Source of the DNA: Urmitella timonensis
Lineage (GTDB): Bacteria > Actinomycetota > Actinomycetes > Actinomycetales > Actinomycetaceae
Direction of reading: 5' to 3'
DNA: 64,000 nt
Assembly (NCBI GenBank): GCA_900120415.1
Contig: FQLW01000006.1
Span: forward strand, 558,001-622,000
Shown here: piece by piece, positions 16,335 through 25,720 of the stretch
Position numbering within the stretch: position 1 is the first letter of the stretch
Layout: the number at the start of each line of letters is the position of its first letter
Position numbers and translations under genes: made by a program
Notes under the pieces: model-generated
Seen by the model: the letters and a program-made list of their open reading frames with translations, nothing else
What the model was told of the DNA's origin: nothing
Database searches by the model: none

Positions 16335-17585
16335 TTAAAACCCCAAACACCCCAGAGGAACCACCGCAATCCCGTCTTTTCGCATATAGGCTTGTTTTCC
16401 ACCATACAAGACAGCGGCAGCTCGCATTTTTTCGCCGACACGTTCGCGCAACCAGAGTAAATGCTTAACGTCATGGTCACCGACCCGATTCGCGGTTTTG
16501 ACTTCCAAGGCAACTATTGCCCCTCCTCGTCCTTGCAAAACCAAATCGACCTCATGCTCACCTGCGCGGGTACGGAAATGCCCTACCGTAGCTTCTAGAG
16601 CTTGAGCAAAGACCCTAACGCATAGCACAGCCAAAGACTCAAACAGGGCACCGTACATATTAGCCCCGGCAGGAGTCAGTAAATCCTGAGACTCTAAATC
16701 CAAGAGACGAGCCGCAAAGCCAGGATCTACTAGATGATGCTTAGGGCTGCTGGTCAAGCGTTTCCACCCCGAACCCAAAGGCTGCCAAGCTTCCAGAGGC
16801 TCCAAAATCCACAGTTTGGTTAAGAAATCACGATAGGTGCGGGTAGTTTCGGAACTGGGTTTATCCCCCTCCCCGGCAGTCGCACCTTCTAATATCTGCG
16901 CATAGGACGCGGTAGTCGCGGTAGCCTGCGCATAAGAACGCAACCAAGCTCGCAAAGTGTGCGGAGTGCGGGTGAAATATCCTTGAGTAAAGATATCTTT
17001 ATCCAACGCGTCACGCAGATAGGAATCTACCGCCAAGCGCAAAGCGCGCCCAGTTAATTGTTGAAATCCGGGCAGCCCGGTTTGACAGATGGCATCAGCG
17101 TAATCAGAGGCAGTTAAGTCACTGCTACCGGTTATCGCTTCGTCACCGGCAAATAGACCACGCAAACTGACGGTAGGGGTAGCAATTCCTCGTTCGGAAA
17201 GGGTTAAGGGCCGCATTCTTAAAGTGATGATTCTGCCCGCTCCCGAATGGGTTTGTACTCCGGGTTTGGGGCTGGCGGAACCGGTTAGCAGAAAACTTTC
17301 GGGACGTGCACCAGCATCAACCGCGCGGCGAACGGTGTCCCAGGTTTCTGGCAATAGTTGCCATTCATCCAGGAGAACTGGAGGTGGTTGTTGTAGGAAA
17401 AGACGCGGGTCTGCCTGCAAAATAGTTCGGGTATCGACTTGGTCTAATTGGTAGGTGGTGCGGGCGAGTCGCTGGGCGGTCTCGGTTTTCCCCACTCCTT
17501 TAGCTCCTGCTATACACAGTGCAGGTAATTGGGTAAACACTTGGGCAATCTCATAGTCAATTACCCGTTTTAAGTAGTCAGACAT
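16335..17585 (-). CDS. AAA-family ATPase with DUF4143 C-terminal domain
   Basis: A protein of 416 residues. The P-loop GAKGVGKTETAQRLA is near residue 28 and Walker B VLLDEWQLLPETWD near 72. The DUF4143 region (about 200-380) has TLRAWLRSYAQATATTASYAQIL and ends in a nuclease-like HEVDLVLQGRGGAIVALEVKTAN segment, whose E-x-D and E-x-K pattern resembles a PD-(D/E)xK fold. Homologues are widespread and scattered, often near defence or mobile genes, and no firm function is known. Five 23-bp direct repeats sit immediately upstream, unusual for a housekeeping gene and perhaps an operator. Confidence 0.85.
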   Translation of the reverse strand: MSDYLKRVIDYEIAQVFTQLPALCIAGAKGVGKTETAQRLARTTYQLDQVDTRTILQADPRLFLQQPPPVLLDEWQLLPETWDTVRRAVDAGARPESFLLTGSASPKPGVQTHSGAGRIITLRMRPLTLSERGIATPTVSLRGLFAGDEAITGSSDLTASDYADAICQTGLPGFQQLTGRALRLAVDSYLRDALDKDIFTQGYFTRTPHTLRAWLRSYAQATATTASYAQILEGATAGEGDKPSSETTRTYRDFLTKLWILEPLEAWQPLGSGWKRLTSSPKHHLVDPGFAARLLDLESQDLLTPAGANMYGALFESLAVLCVRVFAQALEATVGHFRTRAGEHEVDLVLQGRGGAIVALEVKTANRVGDHDVKHLLWLRERVGEKMRAAAVLYGGKQAYMRKDGIAVVPLGCLGF

Positions 17586-17601
17586 ATTTTTACTATAGCC
17601 T

Positions 17602-17716
17602 ATCCACCTATTTGCCGGAAAGTTATCTGCCTATTTGCCGGATAGTTATCCACCTGTTTGCCGGAAAGTTATCTGCCTATTTGTCGGAGAGTTATCTGCC
17701 TATTTGTCGGAATAAC
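17602..17716. repeat. Five 23-bp direct tandem repeats upstream of the DUF4143 ATPase
   Basis: Five head-to-tail 23-base units (17602, 17625, 17648, 17671, 17694) with the core GCCTATTTGCCGGA and unit boundaries at AGTT. Units differ by one to four bases; two carry TATCCACC, one base off the DnaA-box form TTATCCACA in the case of 17645-17653. The array starts 16 bases upstream of the ATPase start codon. Confidence 0.92.
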
Positions 17717-17870
17717 CGGTGATTCCAAAAAGCAAGCACCTAAACGCACCCCAACTAGAGTCAGAAAACACGAGCAGAGGATGCACAGAAGTCCCCAGTG
17801 AAAGGAACTGACGATTGGATGCAACTTCTGCATTAAAGCACCGGTAAATGGCTGAACCCTAGGGTTACCC

Positions 17871-18482
<612 letters not shown>

Positions 18483-18559
18483 TTAATAGAGAACAGCTAC
18501 CTGGTTGAAACCTATGGACTTATCCAGACAGAAACCCAAATAAGTGAGAGACTAACTAT

Positions 18560-20230
18560 ATGTTTGAAAGAGCCGGGCAAAAAGCCAAACCAGAAGATTT
18601 AATCAATGTCGATGACCTCCTAGCCGCCTACTATGACCTAGAGCCAGACCCTACCGAGCCTAGCCAACGGGTAAGTTTCGGCACCTCGGGACACCGAGGC
18701 AGCGCCTTCGACCATGCATTTAACGAAGCTCATATCGTAGCTATCACCCAGGCAATCGTCGAGTACCGCCGCAACCAGGGAATTAACGGACCGTTATTTA
18801 TCGGGCGCGACACTCACGCCCTCTCCGAACCGGCCCACCGCAGCGCCCTAGAGGTGCTGGTAGCTAACGGAGTGGACGTACGGATTGATTCGCGGAACTC
18901 CTATGTACCCACCCCGGCGGTTTCCTTGGCTATTTTGCAGGCCAATGGAGCCCCTGGCAAGGTACGAACCTCGGGTGCAGATGTGGCAGACGGGATCGTT
19001 ATCACTCCTTCCCACAACCCTCCCCGCGACGGCGGCTTCAAATACAATCCCCCCACCGGCGGGCCAGCCGATGTAGACGCTACCGGCTGGATTGCCGACC
19101 GCGCTAACCAGATTCTTGAGGATGGCTGGCGGAATGTTCCCCGCTCTACTTTGTCAGATTTATCCCGAGCAGATTGCGTACACCCCCATGACTACCTGCG
19201 AGAATATGTAGATGCGCTCCCCAGCGTAATTGATTTGGACGCGATTCGTTCTGCTGGCGTGCGCATTGGCGCCGATCCTCTAGGGGGCGCTTCAGTCGAT
19301 TATTGGGGCATGATTGCAGAACGCCACGACCTGAACCTGACAGTGGTCAATCCCAATGTGGATCCCGCTTTCAGCTTCATGACTCTGGATTGGGATGGAA
19401 AGATCCGGATGGATTGCTCCTCGCCCAACGCCATGGCTTCGCTGCGGCAAAAGATGGCTCCTGACGAGGACGGGATTACGCCTTTCGATATTGCGACCGG
19501 TAACGATGCGGATTCGGATCGCCACGGGATTGTTACCCCAGATGGATTGATGAATCCCAACCATTACCTGGCAATGGCGATTGAATACCTGTACACGCAC
19601 CGCCCGCAGTGGGGCGCAGATTGCGGGGTTGGTAAAACTTTAGTTTCTTCCTCGCTAATTGACCGGGTAGTAGCCCATATGGGGCGCAAACTGGTGGAAG
19701 TACCGGTGGGCTTTAAGTATTTCGTGCCGGGATTACTTTCGGGAACTATCGGTTTCGGAGGCGAGGAATCGGCCGGTGCCTCTTTCTTGCGCAAGGACGG
19801 GTCAGTATGGACTACCGATAAAGACGGCATTATTTTGGCGCTGCTAGCCTCGGAAATCCTGGCAGTCACTGGTTCTTCTCCCTCGCAGCTACATCAGCAG
19901 CAGGTGGAACGTTTCGGAGCATCCAGTTATAAGCGTTTCGAGGCAGCGGCGACCCCAGAGCAGAAATCCAAGCTCAAGAAGCTTTCTTCCGAGGACGTAA
20001 CCGCCCTGAAACTAGCCGGGGAGGATATCACCGACAAACTGGTGCGCGCCCCCGGTAATGACGCCGAAATCGGCGGGCTGAAAGTAGTCACTAAAGATGC
20101 CTGGTTCGCGGCTCGCCCCTCGGGTACTGAAGATATCTACAAGATTTACGCGGAATCCTTTAAGGGCGATGAACACGTAGATCAGGTGATTTCTGAGGCG
20201 CAAGAGGTAGTAGGCGCTGCCCTAGCCTAG
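18560..20230 (+). CDS. pgm: Phosphoglucomutase (alpha-D-glucose phosphate-specific)
   Basis: A four-domain phosphohexomutase of 556 residues. [14 protein letters not shown] opens domain 1, the phospho-serine is in [17 protein letters not shown] near residue 150, the metal loop is [12 protein letters not shown] near 312, the sugar loop [12 protein letters not shown] near 395, and the phosphate loop [16 protein letters not shown] near 513. It interconverts glucose 1- and 6-phosphate, linking PTS uptake and glucan breakdown to nucleotide-sugar synthesis. After its stop come the first copies of the nested-palindrome family. Confidence 0.96.
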   Translation: MFERAGQKAKPEDLINVDDLLAAYYDLEPDPTEPSQRVSFGTSGHRGSAFDHAFNEAHIVAITQAIVEYRRNQGINGPLFIGRDTHALSEPAHRSALEVLVANGVDVRIDSRNSYVPTPAVSLAILQANGAPGKVRTSGADVADGIVITPSHNPPRDGGFKYNPPTGGPADVDATGWIADRANQILEDGWRNVPRSTLSDLSRADCVHPHDYLREYVDALPSVIDLDAIRSAGVRIGADPLGGASVDYWGMIAERHDLNLTVVNPNVDPAFSFMTLDWDGKIRMDCSSPNAMASLRQKMAPDEDGITPFDIATGNDADSDRHGIVTPDGLMNPNHYLAMAIEYLYTHRPQWGADCGVGKTLVSSSLIDRVVAHMGRKLVEVPVGFKYFVPGLLSGTIGFGGEESAGASFLRKDGSVWTTDKDGIILALLASEILAVTGSSPSQLHQQQVERFGASSYKRFEAAATPEQKSKLKKLSSEDVTALKLAGEDITDKLVRAPGNDAEIGGLKVVTKDAWFAARPSGTEDIYKIYAESFKGDEHVDQVISEAQEVVGAALA

Positions 20231-20340
20231 AATGCGTAATAGTTGAGGGCGCGGGCTAGGGTTTTCCTCCCGCCCTCGCCACCTTCCCCCGAGACCGCAA
20301 GAGCGGAGATTACTTGCGTCTCCCGCCCACCGTAAGCGTT

Positions 20341-20440
20341 GGGGGCTAGGTTTTTCCTCCCGCCCAAGAATTCGGAAAACGTAGCGGCGTTTCCCGAATT
20401 CTTATGCCCACCGCACCTGCTCGGATAAAACCTAGCCCCC
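20341..20440 (+). repeat. Nested-palindrome element, copy 1
   Basis: A 100-base unit with outer arms GGGGGCTAGGTTTT / AAAACCTAGCCCCC. The left internal strand TCCTCCCGCCC is followed by an inner hairpin with AAGAATTCGG at the base, and the right internal strand begins ATGCCCACCGCACC and ends CTCGGAT. Inner arms pair over about 15 of 16 positions. Confidence 0.88.
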
Positions 20441-20514
20441 ACCACGCGCCTGGTACGCGAGATTCCAACCGGTTGCCATGCTGCCCGGATAATTCCCACC
20501 AAGCCGGTAAGGGT

Positions 20515-20614
20515 GAGGATTACTTTTGTCGATCAGGTTAGGCGGGCGTAAGAACTTGGGTAATACCTCGGGTATTACCCAAGTTCTTTGGGCGGGGAGA
20601 CAAACGTAATCCTC
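20515..20614 (-). repeat. Nested-palindrome element, copy 2 (inverted and diverged)
   Basis: A 100-base unit on the minus strand. Outer arms are GAGGATTAC / GTAATCCTC plus an inner GTC/GAC; the inner hairpin is AAGAACTTGGGTAATACC with its full complement. The conserved strands are recognisable as TCCCCGCCC and ACGCCCGCCTAACC. It is the most diverged copy, and its stems still pair completely. Confidence 0.82.
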
Positions 20615-20675
20615 GACCTTAATATCGGGGCGCGAGGTAAAATCTTTCCCCTGCTTCCCAGTATCAACCCCTTAG

Positions 20676-23330
20676 TTACCGGGAACGGAGCTGGCGGTTG
20701 GTGGTGGCAGTCGCGATAGCGGCGCGGGGGTCTTCCGGCCAAGGATGCTTGCGATACCTACCCCGCATTTCCGCACGCACCTGCGGATAGACTTCATCCC
20801 AGAAATGATGCAAGTCGGTCACTAACGCCAACGGACGTCCTGCTGGCGATAACATCTCCATCGCCAGATTCACCTTTCCGCCCAGGATTATCGGCGTGGA
20901 TTGCAGGCCAAAGAACTCTTGTAGTTTTGCTTGCACCCGGGGCGGGCCGCTAGTCACCTCATCTGGATACGTGATAGCGGCGGTACGACCTGAAGGGAGA
21001 GTAATATCTCTGGGAACTTCCCTATCCAAGTTACGCCGGGAGTTATAGTCCAACACAGCCTCCAACCAGGTTGCTACCGGTGCATTTAACGCACTGTTTC
21101 CAGCGGAAAAATAATCTACCAGACTTAACCAAAAACTTGGATTGTCACGTAAGTCCTTATCGGAAACCGGGGGCATATTTGACAGGTACTCAGCAGCCCA
21201 CGCCATACGGGCACGCAGATTTCGGGTTTTTGGACTCCAAGGGATAAACCCGAAACCGTCTCGTTGATACTCATTTTCGAGGAGGGACTCAGATTCAAGG
21301 ATTTGAGCTGGCTCACGATGTAGAGGAATTTCACCCAGGTATTTAGTCTTCCAGGCCGTTATTTTCCCTTTTTGGAACTGTTCCTCGTGACATTCCCGCA
21401 TATGGTGTTTACCTAGTTCAAGAGCTAACGGTTCAGTTAAGGGAGCCGCAAAACGAATAACATCATTTTTACCTTTACGCAGTCCAACTTCCGCAATTGC
21501 TAGCCATTCCGTATTGACCAGAGCATTTGCATTATTTAAACCGGCAGCACCTCCCCCACAAAGTTGATAGACCCCTTGTTTACTGGTTAAGCGCCCTATC
21601 TGTTCAGGAAAAGCCGTCGCAACTACTACCCCTACGCTTAAATCACCGGCGATTTCCTGCAAGGTAACCGATTTTTCGCCTTGCTGATTCGCTCCACTTC
21701 CTACCCGCTTGCCCGCGCTATATAGAAGCGAAAAATCTTTAACCACCTTACCGGCATCAATATCTTGATAGCGCTGCGCTAGGTTTTCAAAACGGGAACG
21801 CTCTTTGCAGTAGTTCGTATCTCCTTGGCGTTCTGCCTCGCAAATAGCTGCCCATAAATCCCCATCTGGACGATGTAAATCCGCCTGCAAAGCCGCTACT
21901 ACTTGGGCTGCCCTGCGTTTTCCAACCAGATGTGAACCCAGTATTAACGCCCGTGCCAGGCGCGGGTGGGCAGGAATTTGTACTAACTGGCGTCCAAAAG
22001 CGGTAATCCGGCAGTCAGCATCTAAAGCGCCGAGAGCCTGCAAATCCTTCTCCGCCTGCTGCCAGGCAGCAGGCGGAGGGGTAGTCGGCAGCGCCAGAAC
22101 TTCCAGATCGGTTTGCCCCCAATCTGCCAGCTGCAAATAGGTCTGCGCCAAATCACTGCGCAAGATTTCCGGCTGAGTATCGGACTCCATCCGTGCATAA
22201 GTTAGCTGGTCATAGGCGCGGATTGCTCGACCGGTTCCCAGGCGCGCGGCGCGTCCTGCGCGTTGAATGGCGGTGGCTTGCGAGCAGCTAAGAGTGATTA
22301 GTCCCTCGGAATTGCCACGCAGACGGCGGGTTGGAACTCGTGATAAACCACTGTCAATTACCTGATACACCCCAGGAACCGTCAGTGCCGATTCAGCCAC
22401 CGAGGTGGCCACAATAATCCGCCCCTCCCCCGGCTCTAGGGCGTCCTCGCTAGCAACAGAGGCGCCCTCAGAAAGTACTTTTGCCTGCTGGCGGGGAGAC
22501 AACTGCCCGTGCAGGGTCATTATTCTTTCCGGGTGTTTTGCGCGGGTACGTAACGCCGAAGCAATCGCCTCTACATCCGCGATTGCGGGGGCAAACACTA
22601 AAGTGTCACCTTGAATACGACGGTTTAACGCCAGATCGGCCAAGTAATCCCGAAATTCCCAAGAAGTTCCGCGCTCACTAATCCGACGCACCCGCGCTGG
22701 CGGGGGCGCGAATACTTCTTGCAGAGGAAAAAGTTTACCTTCCGCCTGAAGCACCGGGGTATCCTCACCTAAAACCTTCCGGAAAAGCTCGCTATCTAAA
22801 GTCGCCGACATCACCACTATCCGCAGCTCCGGACACAGCTGCCGTACTTCGCAGAGCAGAGCTAATAAAACATCAGTCTCTAAAGACCGTTCGTGTACTT
22901 CATCGATAATTACCGTGCCAATACCAGAAACTTCTGGATCTGCCAGCAGCCGGCGCAAAAACAGTCCGGCAGTAACAAAATCCAGGCGAGTATCCTGCCC
23001 GCGAGTAGTTTCTCCCCGTACCGAAAATGCGACTTTCGCTGACAGGTTTTGCTTCTCTCTAGGCAGTAATGACTGCAAGTAACTGGCAGCTGCCCGGCAA
23101 GCAATCCGACGTGGCTCGGTGACCACTACCCCCGCTGCCATGTCACCATCATTTGCCCGCCTATCCTCAAGAGCCCAGCAAAAAGGAGGAATCAAAGTAG
23201 TTTTCCCCGACCCTGGCTCGGCACTAACAATCGCTTTCCCTACAGTTTCGAGTGCGTCTTTGAGTTTTGGCAAAATCTTCGCTGCTGGAAGTCCGGGGGC
23301 GAGGGTCTCTGCCTGGGAAAGTGTAAACAT
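20676..23330 (-). CDS. hrpB: ATP-dependent RNA helicase HrpB
   Basis: A DEAH/RHA-type helicase of about 884 residues. Motif I is SAEPGSGKTTLIPPF, motif II DEVHERSLETD, motif III VVMSATLDSELF, and motif VI QRAGRAARLGTGRAIRAY. After the HA2 domain a C-terminal HrpB domain ends with HHFWDEVYPQVRAEMRGRYRKHPWPEDP, the family signature. The substrate RNA is not established for this family. ATG at 23330 is chosen over an in-frame TTG/GTG extension to 23354 that lacks a ribosome site. It is divergent from the HNH nuclease and ends facing pgm. Confidence 0.93.
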   Translation of the reverse strand: MFTLSQAETLAPGLPAAKILPKLKDALETVGKAIVSAEPGSGKTTLIPPFCWALEDRRANDGDMAAGVVVTEPRRIACRAAASYLQSLLPREKQNLSAKVAFSVRGETTRGQDTRLDFVTAGLFLRRLLADPEVSGIGTVIIDEVHERSLETDVLLALLCEVRQLCPELRIVVMSATLDSELFRKVLGEDTPVLQAEGKLFPLQEVFAPPPARVRRISERGTSWEFRDYLADLALNRRIQGDTLVFAPAIADVEAIASALRTRAKHPERIMTLHGQLSPRQQAKVLSEGASVASEDALEPGEGRIIVATSVAESALTVPGVYQVIDSGLSRVPTRRLRGNSEGLITLSCSQATAIQRAGRAARLGTGRAIRAYDQLTYARMESDTQPEILRSDLAQTYLQLADWGQTDLEVLALPTTPPPAAWQQAEKDLQALGALDADCRITAFGRQLVQIPAHPRLARALILGSHLVGKRRAAQVVAALQADLHRPDGDLWAAICEAERQGDTNYCKERSRFENLAQRYQDIDAGKVVKDFSLLYSAGKRVGSGANQQGEKSVTLQEIAGDLSVGVVVATAFPEQIGRLTSKQGVYQLCGGGAAGLNNANALVNTEWLAIAEVGLRKGKNDVIRFAAPLTEPLALELGKHHMRECHEEQFQKGKITAWKTKYLGEIPLHREPAQILESESLLENEYQRDGFGFIPWSPKTRNLRARMAWAAEYLSNMPPVSDKDLRDNPSFWLSLVDYFSAGNSALNAPVATWLEAVLDYNSRRNLDREVPRDITLPSGRTAAITYPDEVTSGPPRVQAKLQEFFGLQSTPIILGGKVNLAMEMLSPAGRPLALVTDLHHFWDEVYPQVRAEMRGRYRKHPWPEDPRAAIATATTNRQLRSR

Positions 23331-23423
23331 GATTCTATTTTGCACCGCCGCCAATAAATCCGAATATCCCTCAGCGCGGTAAAGTTAAAGCAAATCGAAT
23401 CGTCAAAAAAGCACAATAGAAGC

Positions 23424-24215
23424 ATGGGGTATCGTAAGCAAAACCAATATGCACGGTTATGGAAAAAATCTTCCTGGGGAAGCCGGATAGTCGCATTTTT
23501 TACAATTGCCTTGTTAATCTGGGCTTTTGTTCCCGGACTGGGACCAGATTTAGCTGGTCTTTCCCATAGGGGAGCCCCTAAGATTCAGCTACCTGATTGG
23601 GGTAAAAGCGCAGATCAGATTTTGGCTGAATCGGTGCAGACTGATTTAGTGAAAGCAATCTCGAAGTTACCGGAAGCTCAATGGAAAAGTGCCAGCGCTT
23701 ATGACCGTTCCGAATTTGGTATCCGCTGGGCAGACATTGACCACAATGGCTGTGATACGCGAAATGATATTTTACGGCGTGACCTTTCAGCAGTAAAGAT
23801 TAAACCAGGTACACATGATTGCACGGTACTGTCTGGGACTTTCACTGAGCCTTATACCGGTAAATATCAGCAGTTCCATAAAGGTGCCGAGACTTCATCA
23901 AAGATTCAGATTGACCACGTAGTTGCGCTTTCTAACGCCTGGAAAACCGGAGCTAGTAAGTGGGATACCAAGACTCGTGAACGTTTCGCCAATGACCCCT
24001 TGAATCTGCTGGCGGTCGATGGAACGGCAAATCAAGATAAGAAAGATAAGGACGCTGCCAGTTGGCTGCCCCCAAATAAAGGGTTTCAATGCCAATATGT
24101 TGCTTTACAGGTGGCGGTAAAAAATAAGTGGCATTTATGGGTCACCCCGGCAGAAAAGCGCGCGATGGCTTCGGTGGCGGCCTCCTGCCCCGCGCATCCC
24201 CTTCCCGTTGGTTAG
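23424..24215 (+). CDS. Secreted or membrane-anchored HNH endonuclease (GmrSD C-terminal / DUF1524-like)
   Basis: A protein of 263 residues. One N-terminal hydrophobic segment (IVAFFTIALLIWAFVPGLG, about residues 23-41) acts as a signal anchor, placing the rest outside the cell. The nuclease core has SSKIQIDHVVALSNAW (the DH of the HNH fold) and NDPLNLLAVDGTANQDKKDKDAASWLPP. Actinobacteria often encode such extracellular nucleases, which may degrade DNA for nutrients or act on biofilm DNA. That role is inference. The gene is followed by the repeat-rich 24.2-25.2 kb gap. Confidence 0.87.
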   Translation: MGYRKQNQYARLWKKSSWGSRIVAFFTIALLIWAFVPGLGPDLAGLSHRGAPKIQLPDWGKSADQILAESVQTDLVKAISKLPEAQWKSASAYDRSEFGIRWADIDHNGCDTRNDILRRDLSAVKIKPGTHDCTVLSGTFTEPYTGKYQQFHKGAETSSKIQIDHVVALSNAWKTGASKWDTKTRERFANDPLNLLAVDGTANQDKKDKDAASWLPPNKGFQCQYVALQVAVKNKWHLWVTPAEKRAMASVAASCPAHPLPVG

Positions 24216-24258
24216 CGCGGTTCGGTAATAGTACGCGAGTGTTGTTAGTCCCCTGCTC

Positions 24259-24360
24259 GCAGGGGTAGATTTTTCCTCCCGCCCAAGAATTCGGAAAACG
24301 TAACGACGTTTCCCGAATTCTTATGCCCACCGCACCTACTCGGATAAAATCTACCCCTGC
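24259..24360 (+). repeat. Nested-palindrome element, copy 3
   Basis: Outer arms GCAGGGGTAGATTTT / AAAATCTACCCCTGC pair perfectly over 15 bases. The inner hairpin has an AAGAATTCGG base and an ACGT...ACGT top. Left strand TCCTCCCGCCC and right strand ATGCCCACCGCACC match copy 1, although the outer stem sequence differs. Confidence 0.9.
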
Positions 24361-24595
24361 AAACGTACACTCCTGCCAATCTTCTCTCGTATCTTTTACC
24401 GGTCGCGGCTCGCACCTCCACCGCACCCACTCGGATAAAATCTTCCCCTGCGAATTTATATACCTGCTGGTTAAATCGCTGTTACGCGCGTGCTACAGCC
24501 GTACCCAAAGAAGCCGGTTTTTCCTCCCGCTCTTACCTGACGTGCACGAGCCCGTCTCGGTAAGTTACCGTGATTATTCGTAGCACTTGCCTCTC

Positions 24596-24693
24596 AGGGG
24601 TAGATTTTTCCTCCTGCCCAAGAATTCGGAAAACGTAGCGGCGTTTCCCGAATTCTTACGCCCACCGCGCCTGCTCGGATAAAATCTACCCCT
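24596..24693 (+). repeat. Nested-palindrome element, copy 4
   Basis: Outer arms AGGGGTAGATTTT / AAAATCTACCCCT. It is the counterpart of copy 3 in the 335-bp duplication, with single changes in the internal strands (TCCTCCTGCCC, ACGCCCACCGCGCC). Confidence 0.9.
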
Positions 24694-24843
24694 GCGAACA
24701 CACACCCCAGCTAAGCCACTCTCGTATCTTTTACCGGCCGCGGCTCACACCCCCACCGCACCTACTCGGATAAAATCTACCCCGGCGAATTTATATACCT
24801 GCTGATTAAATCGCTGTTACGCGCGTGCTACAGCCGTACCCAA

Positions 24844-24942
24844 AGGATCCGGTTTTTCCTCCCGCCCAAGAATTTGGGAAATACCCCAGGTATTTCCCAA
24901 ATTCTTATGCCCACCGCACCCACTCGGATAAAACCGGCTCCT
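24844..24942 (+). repeat. Nested-palindrome element, copy 5
   Basis: Outer arms AGGATCCGGTTTT / AAAACCGGCTCCT with one mismatch. The inner hairpin AAGAATTTGGGAAATACC pairs with its full complement over about 18 bases. Compared with copy 2, two inner base pairs have changed on both sides at once. Confidence 0.9.
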
Positions 24943-25198
24943 CTGGGCATTAATCCCGATATCTGCCAGCTCCTGCATTCTGCCAGCATCGACAGTAATC
25001 AATTGTTGCACCTTCCAAGACAAAAACGCCCTCCACAGACAAAAACACCCTCCCAACTGGACACAGACTCCCCAAATAACCGGAAATTCTCCCAATCGGG
25101 AGGGCGATAATGTACCGGGAGGGCGAAACGGGCATCTTCACGGGGTGAACCACAAAACAATTTGATTAAGTTTCTTAACCGTTAATATACTTAACTAC

Positions 25199-25684
25199 AT
25201 GACTGAAGAAGCTAAGCCAGAAATCAAACGCAAACAACACCTAGAGAAACTCCTCTACCAGTTACATCGCCTGATTTTCACAGCAAATGACCTAACCAAT
25301 CGGTATTCATCAAAAGTAGGGCTGCACGGAAAAGATGGAGAGGCTCTCTTGCAAATCTGGCAAGCAGAACTATCCGAACAACCCCTATCCCCCTCGCAAC
25401 TAGCGAAAAAGTTACAAATTACGCGAGCGGCAGTCAGCTATTTGACTGATCGGCTAGTCGATTCCGGATACGTAAATCGCGAAACCTCCGATAGCGACCG
25501 CCGTAAAACTATACTGCGCATCTCGGAACTAGGCGGGAAAATCGGACACGATTTTACTGCCCCCATGGAGGCAGGACTAAAGGGATTATTTGCCAATCGC
25601 AGCGAAAACGAACTGGCTACATTTAGCGAAATGCTAGGTCAGTTTTTAGATTCTCTAGACACTTCCCCACATCAAGAGTCCTAA
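25199..25684 (+). CDS. MarR-family transcriptional regulator
   Basis: A winged-helix regulator of 161 residues. The recognition helix region is PSQLAKKLQITRAAVSYLTDRLVDSGYVNRE and the wing has SDSDRRKTILRISELG, both classical for MarR. It ends 36 bases before an MFS exporter gene in the same direction, so it probably represses that exporter and is relieved by a small-molecule ligand. The AT-rich stretch just before the ATG (25165-25198) would hold promoter and operator; TTAA-containing near-palindromes are visible but no single operator stands out. Confidence 0.9.
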   Translation: MTEEAKPEIKRKQHLEKLLYQLHRLIFTANDLTNRYSSKVGLHGKDGEALLQIWQAELSEQPLSPSQLAKKLQITRAAVSYLTDRLVDSGYVNRETSDSDRRKTILRISELGGKIGHDFTAPMEAGLKGLFANRSENELATFSEMLGQFLDSLDTSPHQES

Positions 25685-25720
25685 AACTTTAGAAACCAAA
25701 ACTAAACATCAAGGATTATT

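Larger units (their letters stand above)
20231..20675. other. Intergenic region with nested-palindrome elements
   Basis: A gap of 445 bases between the convergent pgm and hrpB genes. It holds a GAGGGCG/CGCCCTC hairpin just after pgm (20245-20273), fragments of the nested-palindrome family (left-strand motif TTTTCCTCCCGCCC at about 20257-20270 and TCTCCCGCCCACCG near 20310-20325), and two complete copies in opposite orientations. No coding frame with a credible start is seen. Confidence 0.7.
24216..25198. other. Repeat-rich intergenic region with a 335-bp tandem duplication
   Basis: A gap of 983 bases without a credible gene. It contains three complete nested-palindrome copies, half copies near 24416-24450 and 24755-24790, and a truncated copy at about 24514-24535. 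Bases 24261-24530 are repeated at 24596-24865 with a constant offset of 335 (for example TCTCGTATCTTTTACCGG and TTTATATACCTGCTG occur in both). From about 24950 to 25198 the DNA is unique and carries the marR promoter region. Confidence 0.8.

Noticed and set aside
24142-24430. Minus-strand frames with FYPSRCGGHKNS-like peptides across the repeat elements
   Set aside because: The same peptide-like string recurs wherever the palindrome element occurs (also near 20400, 25000 and 27700), because it translates the conserved right strand; there is no start context. The DNA fold, not the peptide, is conserved.
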